A stretch of DNA of 64,000 bases from Puia sp. (GCA_031292515.1 JARLGZ010000030.1:124001-188000); one strand, 5' to 3'. Shown: positions 34,435 to 42,823, counted from the stretch's first letter. The notes: a model not told the origin generated them from the sequence alone. Made by a program: numbers and translations.

Positions 34435-35079
34435 ATGCTCATCAGGCCTGCCATTCCGGAAGATATTCCCGCTTTGAAAGTCCTCTGTTACGACACGATC
34501 ACGACGATCTGTGCGCGGGATTATAACGTCGCGCAGATCATGGCCTGGGCATCCGCCGTGGAAAACGGGGACTCCATTGCCAGAAGGTTTGCCTTGCAGT
34601 ATTTCTACATTGCAGAAGCGGAAGCAGCGGTCGCACCAACAGCGGCACCAGCACCAGCTGCAGCAGCAGCAGCAGAAGAAGAAGAAGAAGCGTTTTCGGA
34701 TGCGGCCGGGGCCGGAACGAGCGCCATGCAGTCTTTTGTCATAGGCTTTGCTTCTCTTGAGGGCGTGGAGGGCAAACGAAACCCGGAGAACGGGAGGAGT
34801 GCAGAAAAGCGGAATGTGTCTGTGTCAGACCTGCATACGGGGCATCTGGACCTGCTGTATGTGCACAAGGATTGTCAACGCCGCGGCGTCGCCGGTCGTC
34901 TGCTCTTCCGTATCCTGGAGACTGCCAGGGAGCTGGGGCTCACGGGGATCGACGTTGAAGCGAGCATTACAGCCCGCCCTTTTTTTGAAAAGCATAACTT
35001 CAGGATGTCCGGGGAACAGACGGTGTATGTCAAAGGCATCGCCCTCCTTAACTATAAAATGCACCTGGAGTTGATATAA
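34435..35079 (+). CDS. GNAT-family N-acetyltransferase with low-complexity insertions
   Basis: The 214-residue protein has a GNAT fold: IRPAIPEDIPALKVLCYDTI at the start, then GHLDLLYVHKDCQRRGVAGRLL containing the acetyl-CoA loop QRRGVAG (148-154), and FFEKHNFRMSG near the end. It transfers an acetyl group to an unknown amine. Residues 61-98 are an inserted Ala/Pro/Glu tract encoded by (CAG)5 then (AAG)5 at 34661-34690, and residues 111-134 are a second unrelated insert. Both interrupt the central sheet between strands. They look like recent simple-sequence expansion. Start at 34435 is 13 bp after the RidA stop. Confidence 0.85.
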   Translation: MLIRPAIPEDIPALKVLCYDTITTICARDYNVAQIMAWASAVENGDSIARRFALQYFYIAEAEAAVAPTAAPAPAAAAAAEEEEEAFSDAAGAGTSAMQSFVIGFASLEGVEGKRNPENGRSAEKRNVSVSDLHTGHLDLLYVHKDCQRRGVAGRLLFRILETARELGLTGIDVEASITARPFFEKHNFRMSGEQTVYVKGIALLNYKMHLELI

Positions 35080-35120
35080 ACGAGGTTAGGGTAAACGAGG
35101 AATCGTAAAGCAAAATAAGT

Positions 35121-36833
35121 ATGGAACGATCGCTAAGAAGCAGCAAATGGTTTGGCAGAACGGGAAAGGATGGGTTCATCTACCGAGCGTGGACAAAGAA
35201 GCAGGGTATCCCTGATCATGAGCTGGAAGGGAAGCCCATTATCGGCATTTGTAACACCTGGTCCGAACTGACGCCCTGCAATTCGCATTTCAGGGAACTG
35301 GCCGAATCGGTAAAACGCGGTGTACTCGAAGCCGGTGGTTATCCCATGGAGTTTCCCGTCATGTCGTTGGGAGAGACGTTGATGAAACCTACCGCCATGC
35401 TATATCGTAACCTGGTGAGCATGGATGTGGAGGAGTCTATCCGTGCCAACCCGCTTGACGGGGTCGTCCTCCTCTGCGGTTGCGATAAAACGACGCCGGC
35501 TCTTGTCATGGGCGCGTGCAGCGTGGATCTGCCGACCATCGTCGTCTCCGGCGGACCCATGCTCACCGGCAGGTACAAGGGAAGACAGATCAGTACCAGC
35601 GATATCTGGCGATTCAGCGAAGATTACAATGCCGGAAGGATGTCACAGGAGGAAATGCGCGTGGCGGAAGCCGGAATGTGCCGGAGCGACGGGCACTGCG
35701 CCGTTATGGGCACTGCTTCGACCATGGCTTGTATGGTGGAGGCGCTAGGTCTCTCTCTGCCGGGAAATGCCGCCATCCCGGCGCCGGATTCCGCAAGAAG
35801 GATCCTGGCGCATCGGTCGGGTTCGGAAATCGTTCGTATGGTCGGGGAAGACCGGCGGTTATCGGAGATCCTTACCCGTAAATCTTTCGAGAATGCCATA
35901 AGGGTCAATGCGGCTGTCGGCGGATCTACCAATTTTGTGATCCACTTGCTGGCGATCGCGGGGAGGGTCGGGATACCCCTGACGCTTGAAGATTTCGACA
36001 CGTTCTCCGCCGGTGTCCCGCTCTTGGTAAATCTTCAACCCTCCGGTCTCCATTTCATGGAAGATCTGTATTATGCAGGTGGGTTGGAGGCGGTCATGGA
36101 GGCACTCGGCGATCGCCTGCACAGGGATTGCGTGACGGTCAATGGCCACACGATCGGCGAGAATTGCGCGCAGGCGCCGTGTTATAGCCCTGATGTCATA
36201 TCGACTTTGGATAAACCGTTCAACGATCAGTCCGGCATCGTCGTGCTGAAGGGCAATCTCTGTGAGAACGGAGCGGTCATAAAGCCTTCCGCGGCTACCC
36301 CGGCGCTGATGCGGCATACCGGGCGGGCCGTCGTCTTCGAATCGATCGAAGAGTACAAGGTGCGGATCGACGATCCGACCCTCGAAGTCGACGAGACAAG
36401 CATACTGGTGTTAAAAAATGTCGGTCCGCGTGGCTACCCCGGGATGCCGGAGGTCGGTAATATGGGACTCCCTCCTAAATTGCTGGCAAAGGGGGTCAAG
36501 GACATGGTCCGTATCTCCGACGGCAGGATGAGCGGGACCGGGTTCGGGACCGTGATCCTGCATGCTTCCCCCGAAGCAGCTTTGGGGGGCAATTTTGCGC
36601 TGGTGAAGAGTGGTGACCGGATTGAGCTCGATGTCGCCCGCCGGTTACTGGTTCTGCATGTTCCCGGGGAAGAGCTCGAGCGGCGTCGGAAAGCATGGGA
36701 GCCTGCGTCTCCGATCGCAGAGAGGGGGTATGTGCAGTTGTACGTCCGGCATGTGGAGCAGGCCGATGCGGGCGCGGACCTGGATTTTCTGAAAGGGGGA
36801 TCGGGGAGTGAGGTAACGCGGGACTCGCACTGA
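35121..36833 (+). CDS. IlvD/Edd-family dehydratase (sugar-acid dehydratase type)
   Basis: The 570-residue enzyme dehydrates a 2,3-dihydroxy acid or aldonic acid using a [2Fe-2S] cluster. The three cluster cysteines are Cys53 (TPCN), Cys121 (CGCDK) and Cys193 (GHCAVMGTAS). Their spacing (68 and 72) fits L-arabinonate/D-xylonate dehydratases more than the shorter-spaced classical IlvD. Other conserved parts are MSLGETLMKPTAMLYRN and SDGRMSGTGFGTVILHASPEAALGG. Neighbours (hydroxyacid dehydrogenase, SDR, aldo-sugar enzymes) support a role in sugar-acid breakdown. Which acid is not determined. Confidence 0.92.
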   Translation: MERSLRSSKWFGRTGKDGFIYRAWTKKQGIPDHELEGKPIIGICNTWSELTPCNSHFRELAESVKRGVLEAGGYPMEFPVMSLGETLMKPTAMLYRNLVSMDVEESIRANPLDGVVLLCGCDKTTPALVMGACSVDLPTIVVSGGPMLTGRYKGRQISTSDIWRFSEDYNAGRMSQEEMRVAEAGMCRSDGHCAVMGTASTMACMVEALGLSLPGNAAIPAPDSARRILAHRSGSEIVRMVGEDRRLSEILTRKSFENAIRVNAAVGGSTNFVIHLLAIAGRVGIPLTLEDFDTFSAGVPLLVNLQPSGLHFMEDLYYAGGLEAVMEALGDRLHRDCVTVNGHTIGENCAQAPCYSPDVISTLDKPFNDQSGIVVLKGNLCENGAVIKPSAATPALMRHTGRAVVFESIEEYKVRIDDPTLEVDETSILVLKNVGPRGYPGMPEVGNMGLPPKLLAKGVKDMVRISDGRMSGTGFGTVILHASPEAALGGNFALVKSGDRIELDVARRLLVLHVPGEELERRRKAWEPASPIAERGYVQLYVRHVEQADAGADLDFLKGGSGSEVTRDSH

Positions 36834-36843
36834 TGGACGATGT

Positions 36844-36963
36844 TGTAAGATAGAACGAGAGACTGTAAGATAGAACGAGAGACTGTAAGATAGAACGAGA
36901 GACTGTAAGATAGAACGAGAGACTGTAAGATAGAACGAGAGACTGTAAGATAGAACGAGAAAC
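36844..36963 (+). repeat. 20-bp tandem repeat, six near-perfect copies
   Basis: Unit TGTAAGATAGAACGAGAGAC repeats six times from 36844 to 36963. The first five copies are identical and the sixth has one G-to-A change; a drifted seventh follows to about 36984. The array begins 10 bp after the dehydratase stop and separates it from the SDR gene by 198 bp. No spacers, so not CRISPR. On the minus strand the phases encode LSYSLSFYLT-like runs. Confidence 0.95.
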
Positions 36964-37031
36964 TGAAAGAGAGAAATGAGAGACGAGAAGGAAGAATGAA
37001 TTACTGACCATACAATCCCAAAAAAACGTAA

Positions 37032-37802
37032 ATGTCTTCACAGGAGAATAGCCGGAGGGTAGCCATCGTAACGGGAGCGGGACAGGGGATCGGTTTCGAG
37101 ATCTGCCGTCTTCTCGCAGAGAATGGCGTATCGGTAGTGCTTAACGATATCGATGCCGTGCTGGCTGAAAAATCGGCCGCGGCCATCGATGCGCGATATG
37201 GCTCTTGCTGCGGTCTGGCAGGAGACGCGGCCGATCCGGCTTTTATACAAAAGATGATTGACACAGCCACCGCGCGGTTTGGCGGTCTCAGCATCGTCAT
37301 TGCCAATGCGGGGATCACCCTGTTCGGGCCTTTCCTGGAGTACACCCGCGAGGCGTTCGACCGGGTGATGAATACCAATCTCGGGGGAAGTTTCTTCCTT
37401 GCACAGGCTGCCGCGAAGACGATGATCCGCCAGGGCAGGAGAGGGCGCATCCTGTTTATGTCTTCCGTTACCGGTCATCAGGCGCATAAAAACCTGGCGG
37501 CCTATAGCATGACCAAGGCCGCGCTGGAGATGCTTGCCAAGAGCCTGGTAATAGAGTTATCCGGTTATGGTATCACGGTCAATGCGATCGCACCGGGCGC
37601 CACGCTTACGGAGCGTACCGCCGAAGACGGCGAATATGAAAAAACCTGGTCTTCGATTACTCCGATGGGAAGGCCTGCGACGGTTTCCGATATAGCGTCA
37701 GCCGCCGTGTTCCTGGTCTCGGACCGGGCCGGGCATATCACCGGGCAGACCCTCGTGATCGATGGCGGATGGACAGCCGTGAGCCCTTCTCCGTACGGTT
37801 GA
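37032..37802 (+). CDS. SDR-family NAD(P)-dependent oxidoreductase
   Basis: The 256-residue classical short-chain dehydrogenase has the cofactor motif TGAGQGIG (14-21), NAG in VIANAGITLFGP, the catalytic Tyr158 and Lys162 in YSMTK with the upstream Ser in FMSSVTGHQA, and GQTLVIDGGWTA at the end. It resembles sugar or sugar-acid dehydrogenases such as glucose 1-dehydrogenase. Position after the sugar-acid dehydratase suggests it oxidises the corresponding sugar or lactone, or reduces the keto product. That link is inference. Confidence 0.92.
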   Translation: MSSQENSRRVAIVTGAGQGIGFEICRLLAENGVSVVLNDIDAVLAEKSAAAIDARYGSCCGLAGDAADPAFIQKMIDTATARFGGLSIVIANAGITLFGPFLEYTREAFDRVMNTNLGGSFFLAQAAAKTMIRQGRRGRILFMSSVTGHQAHKNLAAYSMTKAALEMLAKSLVIELSGYGITVNAIAPGATLTERTAEDGEYEKTWSSITPMGRPATVSDIASAAVFLVSDRAGHITGQTLVIDGGWTAVSPSPYG

Positions 37803-37848
37803 GAAATGGCTGCTTTTTTATTGATGGTCTGTTACTGAGGTCCGCCGA

Positions 37849-38310
37849 TTATTTCCTGGCATGTTGCGGGTGTACGGGCACGGCGGCGCATGCGCGGCAA
37901 TAACCACTGATCAGAAAGTTCGTGGCGGTCTTTACAAATCCTTTTGGTAGAAGATATTCCGGGATGGGGGTCTCGATGAAGGTGATCTCGCCGCAATCGA
38001 TACATTTAAAGAATACCTCATCCCGACGGTGTTTTGCAAGGTCTTCTTTTGTCATCAGGGCATTGAAACGATAATAAGTATTGCTCTGGAGGTCCACGAG
38101 TTTATAGAGCAGTTCCTTCTGACAGAACATACATAGTATCCGGTAGATGGTTACCCGGTCGTGTCTGTAGTTCATCCTCTTTACTATTTCGAACAGGCTA
38201 AGCATGGTTCCGGCCTGCGTCATGACGCGCATGACTTCGATCCTTGCGGCTGTTCTGCTTATTGAATGCTTCCTTAAGAGGTCACTGATGCTATTTGTGT
38301 TTGGATCCAT
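37849..38310 (-). CDS. Fur-family transcriptional regulator, probably Zur-like
   Basis: This 153-residue protein has a winged-helix N-terminus (SRTAARIEVMRVMTQAG and HDRVTIYRILCMF with the recognition helix) and a dimerisation/metal domain. Two structural zinc CxxC pairs are Cys103-Cys106 (CIDCG) and Cys138-Cys141 (CRAC). Fur, Zur and PerR share this layout. It is the last gene of a locus headed by a small Cys/His protein and a ZnuD-like TonB receptor, so a zinc-sensing role is likely. Two inverted repeats with half-site TGTTGCA in the same locus could be its operators. Confidence 0.85.
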   Translation of the reverse strand: MDPNTNSISDLLRKHSISRTAARIEVMRVMTQAGTMLSLFEIVKRMNYRHDRVTIYRILCMFCQKELLYKLVDLQSNTYYRFNALMTKEDLAKHRRDEVFFKCIDCGEITFIETPIPEYLLPKGFVKTATNFLISGYCRACAAVPVHPQHARK

Positions 38311-38393
38311 ATGATTACAATTCTCGTGTCGGGTCTGTCGTCATCGTTGCCAGGTTTTATCGTTGCCGGTTTTTTGTCTTTACGGATTCTCAA

Positions 38394-40775
38394 TTATTTT
38401 TTATCGCTGTTTTTTATGTCGAATGGAACAATCAGGCGTAGCACCACGTTGCGTCCCAGGCCGGCGAAATAATAACGGAAGCGGTCCAGGTAATCGCGGT
38501 AGTCGGTATTTGTGAGGTTGGTCACCGAGAGGCTGACTTTCAGCTCCCTTTTTGCAAATGGGGTGGAAAAGCCGGCGGATGCACTCCATAATATGTACCC
38601 GGGCGGCGGGGCGGCAAAATCGCTGTTGGGGGGCACTCTTGTCTGCCTGGATACGACCAGGTTATTGACCTGAAGGAATATGTTTTTCCACTTGCGGGCG
38701 GAAGGCCATTCATAGCGAAGGGCGTTATCATAGCGATCGGCGGGAACGCCGATCAGCCAATCGTGGATGGTCAGGTTGCGGGCGCGGACGATACTGGTCT
38801 TTGAGATCAGGGTGAGGTTCCTGGCAAAATGATACGTGACACTCAGATCGGCTCCCCTAAAGAGTGCGTTGACCTGGGTATAGGTGAATGCAGGGAAAGT
38901 GCCTTGAAGGGTGGTCACATAGTTGAGATCCGGTTTTGCGTAGATATAGTGATGGAAATAGTTCACGTACGCGCCGGCTTCTATGATCAATCCACCTTCG
39001 TTATAGGTAAACGACAGGTTGTTGTTGAAGGCCTGTTCGAGGGTCAGCGAAGAGTCTCCGAATTCCCAGGCCGCAGCGCTCTGATGGACCCCGTTGGCGA
39101 ATAGCTCGATGACCTGTGGCGCCCGCCAGGCGGTTCCGAAGTTGTAGTCCCCGCTGAAATGTTCGCTAAACTTATAGGTGGCGCCGATGTTGGCAGTGGG
39201 CTCCTTCCAGGTATAAACGGGTCTGTCTTCCACCACGCTGGTGGGATTGTATTTGTAGGCCTGCAGCCAGCGGTAATCATAGCGCAGGCCAGCTTCCCAT
39301 AGCCATTTTCCGAGTGCAAGTTTCTCAATGACAAATGCGCCTCCTCCGTAGTCGAAAAAGTTTGGGATCAGCTCCTGGTAGGCGGTGCCTTGCTGTACAT
39401 TGTCGTGGGTGATGAAGTTCAGGCCGACGCTGCCTGTGATCCGGTGTTGGACGGGCGGATGTTCCCAGACGAGGTCCACGGTGGATGTGTTCAGCTGGAA
39501 GTTCAGATCCGGAATGCCATTGGTATTCAGCGACGTATCGCTATTGTCGGATGGGTTCGCGTCATACTCTTTCCGGTTGTCCTGCTGGTAGGCATAGACT
39601 GCCTCGAGTTTCCCCCAGGAATGGGGGAGGTCGACAAAGCCGCTTAGTTTTACCAGTTTGTGATTGACCGTCTGATCGGGTCGGCCGAAGGAATATTTGA
39701 AAGATCCGTCGTCAAGCGGTCGGCCCCGGGCGATCGCCTGCTCCAGGTCGGTCACATTGTCCGCTACGGATGCCTGTGCGATCCCGATTTTTGTGTCGAA
39801 TTGGCTAAAATACAGGGATGCGCCATAATGTGCCTTGTTATATTGCAGCGTAAGGGAATAGTCATTTTCGTCATAGCCCGTATTCTTCAGGAAATAGCCG
39901 GCGGTCTGTGAATTCCCTGCCTTTTTGAGGGTGCCTTGTGCCCGCCAGCTCAGGCCTTCCAGTTTGCCGGTTGCCGCTCCTTCTATCATTCCGGACGCTA
40001 GGCCGACCCGGCCATTGGTCATGCCCACGAGGTTGACTTCGCCGTCGATGCCGGGTCGGGAAGGCAGGTCTTTCGGGTCCAGCAATATCACTCCGCCAAT
40101 GGCATCGGATCCGTAGCGGATGCTGGCAGCTCCTTTGATGACCGTGATCTTTGTCGCGATGAAGGGGTCGATTTCGGGTGCGTGGTCATTTCCCCAGTTC
40201 TGTCCTTCCTGTCTCACGCCGTTGTTCATAATCAATACCCGGTTGCTATAAACGCCATGGATAACGGGTTTGGAGATACTGGGCCCGGTCTGGAGGCTGT
40301 TGACGCCGGCGATGCTTTTGAGGGACTCTCCCAGGGACAAGCCCCTCGTCGCTTCCAGGGCCGTTCCCGCGAGCACGGTCTTGACGGCGGTGGCGATCTG
40401 GTCTTTTTTCAACACTTCTCCGACAACTGTGACGCTATTTAGTTCCTGCGCATTGTTGAACAGCAGGAAACTGAGTGTCAGGTTCCCTGCCATATCGAAT
40501 ACCGTATCCACGGTCCTGTAACCCTCGTAGGAGATGACGATGCGGGTCCGGCCCGGGCACAGATCTCCGATCCTGAAATCGCCGTTATCGTCGGTGACGA
40601 TCCCTGTTTTTAACGCAGGAAATCTGATGGCCGCTCCCCGGGCGTTCAATTGTCCCGTATCGCTGAGATAAACATGTCCGCTCACCGCAAGGTGGCAACC
40701 CGTCTGCTGGGCATACAGGCTGGAAAAAAAACCCAGTGAGCAAATGGCGACGAACGATACGATTTTGGAGCGCAT
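38394..40775 (-). CDS. TonB-dependent receptor, ZnuD-like (probable metal uptake)
   Basis: The 793-residue outer-membrane protein has a signal peptide (IVSFVAICSLGFFSSLYAQ), a carboxypeptidase-like beta-sandwich (about 30-115), a plug (about 125-245) and a barrel. The plug contains GVRQEGQNWGNDHAPEIDPF, whose DHAPE motif and position recall the His/Asp-rich plug of ZnuD zinc receptors, followed by ITVIKGAASIRYGSDAIGGVILLD. It probably imports zinc or another metal across the outer membrane. The gene is between a small outer-membrane protein and the Fur-family regulator in one same-strand cluster. Metal specificity is inferred. Confidence 0.88.
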   Translation of the reverse strand: MRSKIVSFVAICSLGFFSSLYAQQTGCHLAVSGHVYLSDTGQLNARGAAIRFPALKTGIVTDDNGDFRIGDLCPGRTRIVISYEGYRTVDTVFDMAGNLTLSFLLFNNAQELNSVTVVGEVLKKDQIATAVKTVLAGTALEATRGLSLGESLKSIAGVNSLQTGPSISKPVIHGVYSNRVLIMNNGVRQEGQNWGNDHAPEIDPFIATKITVIKGAASIRYGSDAIGGVILLDPKDLPSRPGIDGEVNLVGMTNGRVGLASGMIEGAATGKLEGLSWRAQGTLKKAGNSQTAGYFLKNTGYDENDYSLTLQYNKAHYGASLYFSQFDTKIGIAQASVADNVTDLEQAIARGRPLDDGSFKYSFGRPDQTVNHKLVKLSGFVDLPHSWGKLEAVYAYQQDNRKEYDANPSDNSDTSLNTNGIPDLNFQLNTSTVDLVWEHPPVQHRITGSVGLNFITHDNVQQGTAYQELIPNFFDYGGGAFVIEKLALGKWLWEAGLRYDYRWLQAYKYNPTSVVEDRPVYTWKEPTANIGATYKFSEHFSGDYNFGTAWRAPQVIELFANGVHQSAAAWEFGDSSLTLEQAFNNNLSFTYNEGGLIIEAGAYVNYFHHYIYAKPDLNYVTTLQGTFPAFTYTQVNALFRGADLSVTYHFARNLTLISKTSIVRARNLTIHDWLIGVPADRYDNALRYEWPSARKWKNIFLQVNNLVVSRQTRVPPNSDFAAPPPGYILWSASAGFSTPFAKRELKVSLSVTNLTNTDYRDYLDRFRYYFAGLGRNVVLRLIVPFDIKNSDKK

Positions 40776-40805
40776 GGTAATGAATGAGTGTATGATGATG
40801 AATTA

Positions 40806-40835
40806 TGTCCGCCGGACGAAGTTGTCCGGCGGACA
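40806..40835 (-). promoter_or_regulatory. Strong intercistronic hairpin upstream of the metal TonB receptor
   Basis: A perfect 12-bp stem (GTCCGCCGGAC at 40807-40817 with GTCCGGCGGAC at 40824-40834, plus a T-A closing pair) encloses the 6-nt loop GAAGTT. It lies between the beta-barrel protein stop (40850) and the TonB receptor start (40775) on the shared transcript. It lacks a U-tract, so processing, stability or partial termination is more likely than a full terminator. Confidence 0.75.
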
Positions 40836-40849
40836 GCTGATGAATCGAT

Positions 40850-41623
40850 TTATTTTCTTCCAAACCTGTAGGCGGCTCCCAGGGAAAAGTTGACAGATTC
40901 CAGCGGCTGGTTATAATCGGTTACTTCTCTTCCGGCGTTGTTGTTTCTTCCGGTGTTGGAGATCATGAAATCGGGTTTCGTATAGAAATAATCGGCCCGC
41001 AGGGAGATCGACAGGTATTTTAAAAGGGTATAGCTCAGGCCGGCTCCCAGGTCAAAGGCAAAGGCGGTCTTTGATGCGGACTCCTGTATCACAGGCGGGT
41101 CTATGACGTCTCCGTCCTCGATACCCACGGTGATCTTTGGGGTGGTTGCATGGGAGATACCTGCCAGGGCCCTGGCCGTGAAGGCGAATTTCTTTGACAG
41201 GGACAGATTATAATACAGACCGGGCAGGATGCTCCATATCTTATAGTGGGTAGCGGATGTCCGGGTCGTGTCTACGTCGAAAGACTCTTCGTAGCCCTGG
41301 GAAAGCGAGTCGATGCCTTTGAGGCTGTGTATTCCATATTTGAATAGTCCCCCGATTCCAAAGTGCCTGGAAAAGAACCAGGCTCCGTCTATGGCCCCGA
41401 ATCCACCGGTATTCGCATAGCCGTGGACATCGTTGACCGTGCCGTTGATGCTCATGAGAGAAGAGGCAGAGGATGTCTTTCCCCAGTTTCCCAGTGGCAG
41501 GGAGGCGCCGCCTTCTATCCCGATGAAATTGGCGGGTTTCTGTTGGGCAAGAGATGATATTGAAATGCTCAGGGTCATGATGCACAAGGCAGTTGCTGTG
41601 CGGAATATTTTGCTTGATTTCAT
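40850..41623 (-). CDS. Outer-membrane beta-barrel protein of the metal-uptake locus
   Basis: This 257-residue protein has a signal peptide (FRTATALCIMTLSISISSLAQ) and alternating hydrophobic beta strands ending in FSLGAAYRFGRK, a porin-like C-terminal pattern of eight or more strands (NFIGIEGGASLPLGNWGK at the front). Function is unknown; it probably spans or associates with the outer membrane. The ATG at 41623 is chosen because it directly starts the signal; the frame is open 22 codons upstream. It lies within the same-strand cluster between a lipoprotein and the TonB receptor. Confidence 0.75.
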   Translation of the reverse strand: MKSSKIFRTATALCIMTLSISISSLAQQKPANFIGIEGGASLPLGNWGKTSSASSLMSINGTVNDVHGYANTGGFGAIDGAWFFSRHFGIGGLFKYGIHSLKGIDSLSQGYEESFDVDTTRTSATHYKIWSILPGLYYNLSLSKKFAFTARALAGISHATTPKITVGIEDGDVIDPPVIQESASKTAFAFDLGAGLSYTLLKYLSISLRADYFYTKPDFMISNTGRNNNAGREVTDYNQPLESVNFSLGAAYRFGRK

Positions 41624-41689
41624 GTCGATTTTTAATTTTTTGATTTTGCTCAATTCTTGTCCGGATTCACATGTGTTCATTTGCTTCAT

Positions 41690-41754
41690 TTGCGTTCATT
41701 CGTATTCCCCGGTTCTCGTTCACTCGTGTTCATTTCGGATCGCGTTCATTCGGG
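41690..41754 (-). repeat. Degenerate tandem repeat based on CGAATGAACG
   Basis: On the minus strand, starting right after the lipoprotein stop, variants CGAATGAACGC, CGAAATGAACACG, GTGAACGAG and CGAATGAACGC recur with about 10-15 bp spacing. The array fills most of the 131-bp junction before the beta-barrel gene. Confidence 0.5.
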
Positions 41755-42480
41755 TCAATAAATGGTAACAGCATATGTCACGTCTAAGTCCGTAGAGCCC
41801 GGGTCATAGGTCCCGTTCTTGGCGTTGGGTTGGTGGCGCAAAACGACCCTAAGCGTACCCGAGCTGGCTGCCCCCGTGACGAATTGATCCTGGAGGCCTA
41901 TTTGCAGGGGAGGATTGTTGTTATCCAGATCCGTGCGGGTCACCACGAGGTTGAGTGCGGTGGCGGCGGAGGCGGCGGTAGATTCATTCACGGAAATGCC
42001 GAATGCAGTCGTATCGGATGCCGGCTGCCCGGTAAGCCAGTCGTTCTGGGGAATATAAGTGGTCGTGTTGCTTACGACGAAATTCGAAGCCAGTACGGGA
42101 GAGGGCTCAAAGAAGAAAAGGTGGTAGTTCTCCCTGGCCAGGATTTCGGTGCTGACCGTGTCAAAAGGGGTCTTTGTCTCGTCTAATATGATGACCCGGC
42201 CCGTATAGGCGCTATTGGCTTTCAAGCGCAGGAACGCGAGTTTGTTAAAGATCGAATCCGACTGGTAGGTATTCGAGGTCGGGCTGATTTGTGTCGAGGA
42301 GCACAGTTGTACGTCGGTGGGGTCTGTTGTGTTGGTCAGTTGCAGTTGAACCGTCGTTAAGAATTCATTCCCAGGCAACGAGGGGGTTGTTGCCGCCTTG
42401 TTGCATCCCCAAAGGGCTGACACGGTGATCACAATGGCACCCGATAACAGCCGGCCCCGGGAAAAGAGTAAATTTTGCAT
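41755..42480 (-). CDS. Metal-locus lipoprotein (type 1 periplasmic binding fold-like family)
   Basis: The 241-residue lipoprotein has the lipobox ALWGC at its signal peptide end and a beta-rich body. The pattern TTVQLQLTN, RVIILDETKTPFDTVS, ENYHLFFFEPSP and LRVVLRHQPNAKNG with a final TDLDVTYAVTI matches a Bacteroidota family annotated as type 1 periplasmic binding fold proteins, which travels with TonB receptors of the ZnuD type. No enzymatic residues are visible. Likely faces the periplasm or the cell surface and aids metal or metal-chelate capture; that is inference from neighbourhood. It lies 418 bp after the small Cys/His protein. Confidence 0.75.
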   Translation of the reverse strand: MQNLLFSRGRLLSGAIVITVSALWGCNKAATTPSLPGNEFLTTVQLQLTNTTDPTDVQLCSSTQISPTSNTYQSDSIFNKLAFLRLKANSAYTGRVIILDETKTPFDTVSTEILARENYHLFFFEPSPVLASNFVVSNTTTYIPQNDWLTGQPASDTTAFGISVNESTAASAATALNLVVTRTDLDNNNPPLQIGLQDQFVTGAASSGTLRVVLRHQPNAKNGTYDPGSTDLDVTYAVTIY

Positions 42481-42494
42481 GAGTGTTTTTTTTG

Positions 42495-42572
42495 ATTGTA
42501 TGAAGAGATTATATGAAGAGATTGTATGAATAGATTGAAAGAATAGTTTGAATGAATAGGTTGAATGAGAAG
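42495..42572 (-). repeat. 13-bp tandem repeat, six units, in the lipoprotein 5' leader
   Basis: Reading the plus strand, six 13-bp units start at 42495, 42508, 42521, 42534, 42547 and 42560 (ATTGTATGAAGAG, ATTATATGAAGAG, ATTGTATGAATAG, ATTGAAAGAATAG, TTTGAATGAATAG, GTTGAATGAGAAG). They lie 15-92 bp upstream of the lipoprotein ATG. The rest of the gap to 42897 holds one inverted repeat and no gene. Confidence 0.8.
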
Positions 42573-42779
42573 ACGAAAGAGACTAAAAAGGTGACAGAGA
42601 CTATTTGAAAAAGGGAGAGCGGCATGCGTCAGCGCAAATGCCCGTACAAGACGTTTACGCAAGACGTTCGCGCACGATGCCCGCACAATGCCCGCACGGA
42701 GGCGCCACATAGAGAGTTCATCCACACAAAGTGCCCGCGTCTGCGTAAAAGCATGCTGTCTGACTTGCCTCAGAATTGG

Positions 42780-42823
42780 CATATCTGTTGCATGGATAGG
42801 TCGCTTGTCGCGCAACAGATATG
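42780..42823 (-). promoter_or_regulatory. 12-bp inverted repeat with TGTTGC half-site, candidate Fur/Zur operator or stem-loop
   Basis: CATATCTGTTGC (42780-42791) and GCAACAGATATG (42812-42823) are perfect inverted copies separated by 20 bp. The core TGTTGCA/CGCAACA resembles the repeat at 43293-43320 before the first gene of the locus. In RNA it would form a hairpin between the small protein and the lipoprotein genes, without a U-tract. Confidence 0.5.

Noticed and set aside
36844-36963. CRISPR array
   Set aside because: The 20-bp units abut directly with no spacers and there are no cas genes nearby.
40806-40835. Intrinsic terminator after the beta-barrel gene
   Set aside because: The stem is strong but not followed by a U-tract on the transcribed strand, and the same-strand receptor gene follows within 31 bp.
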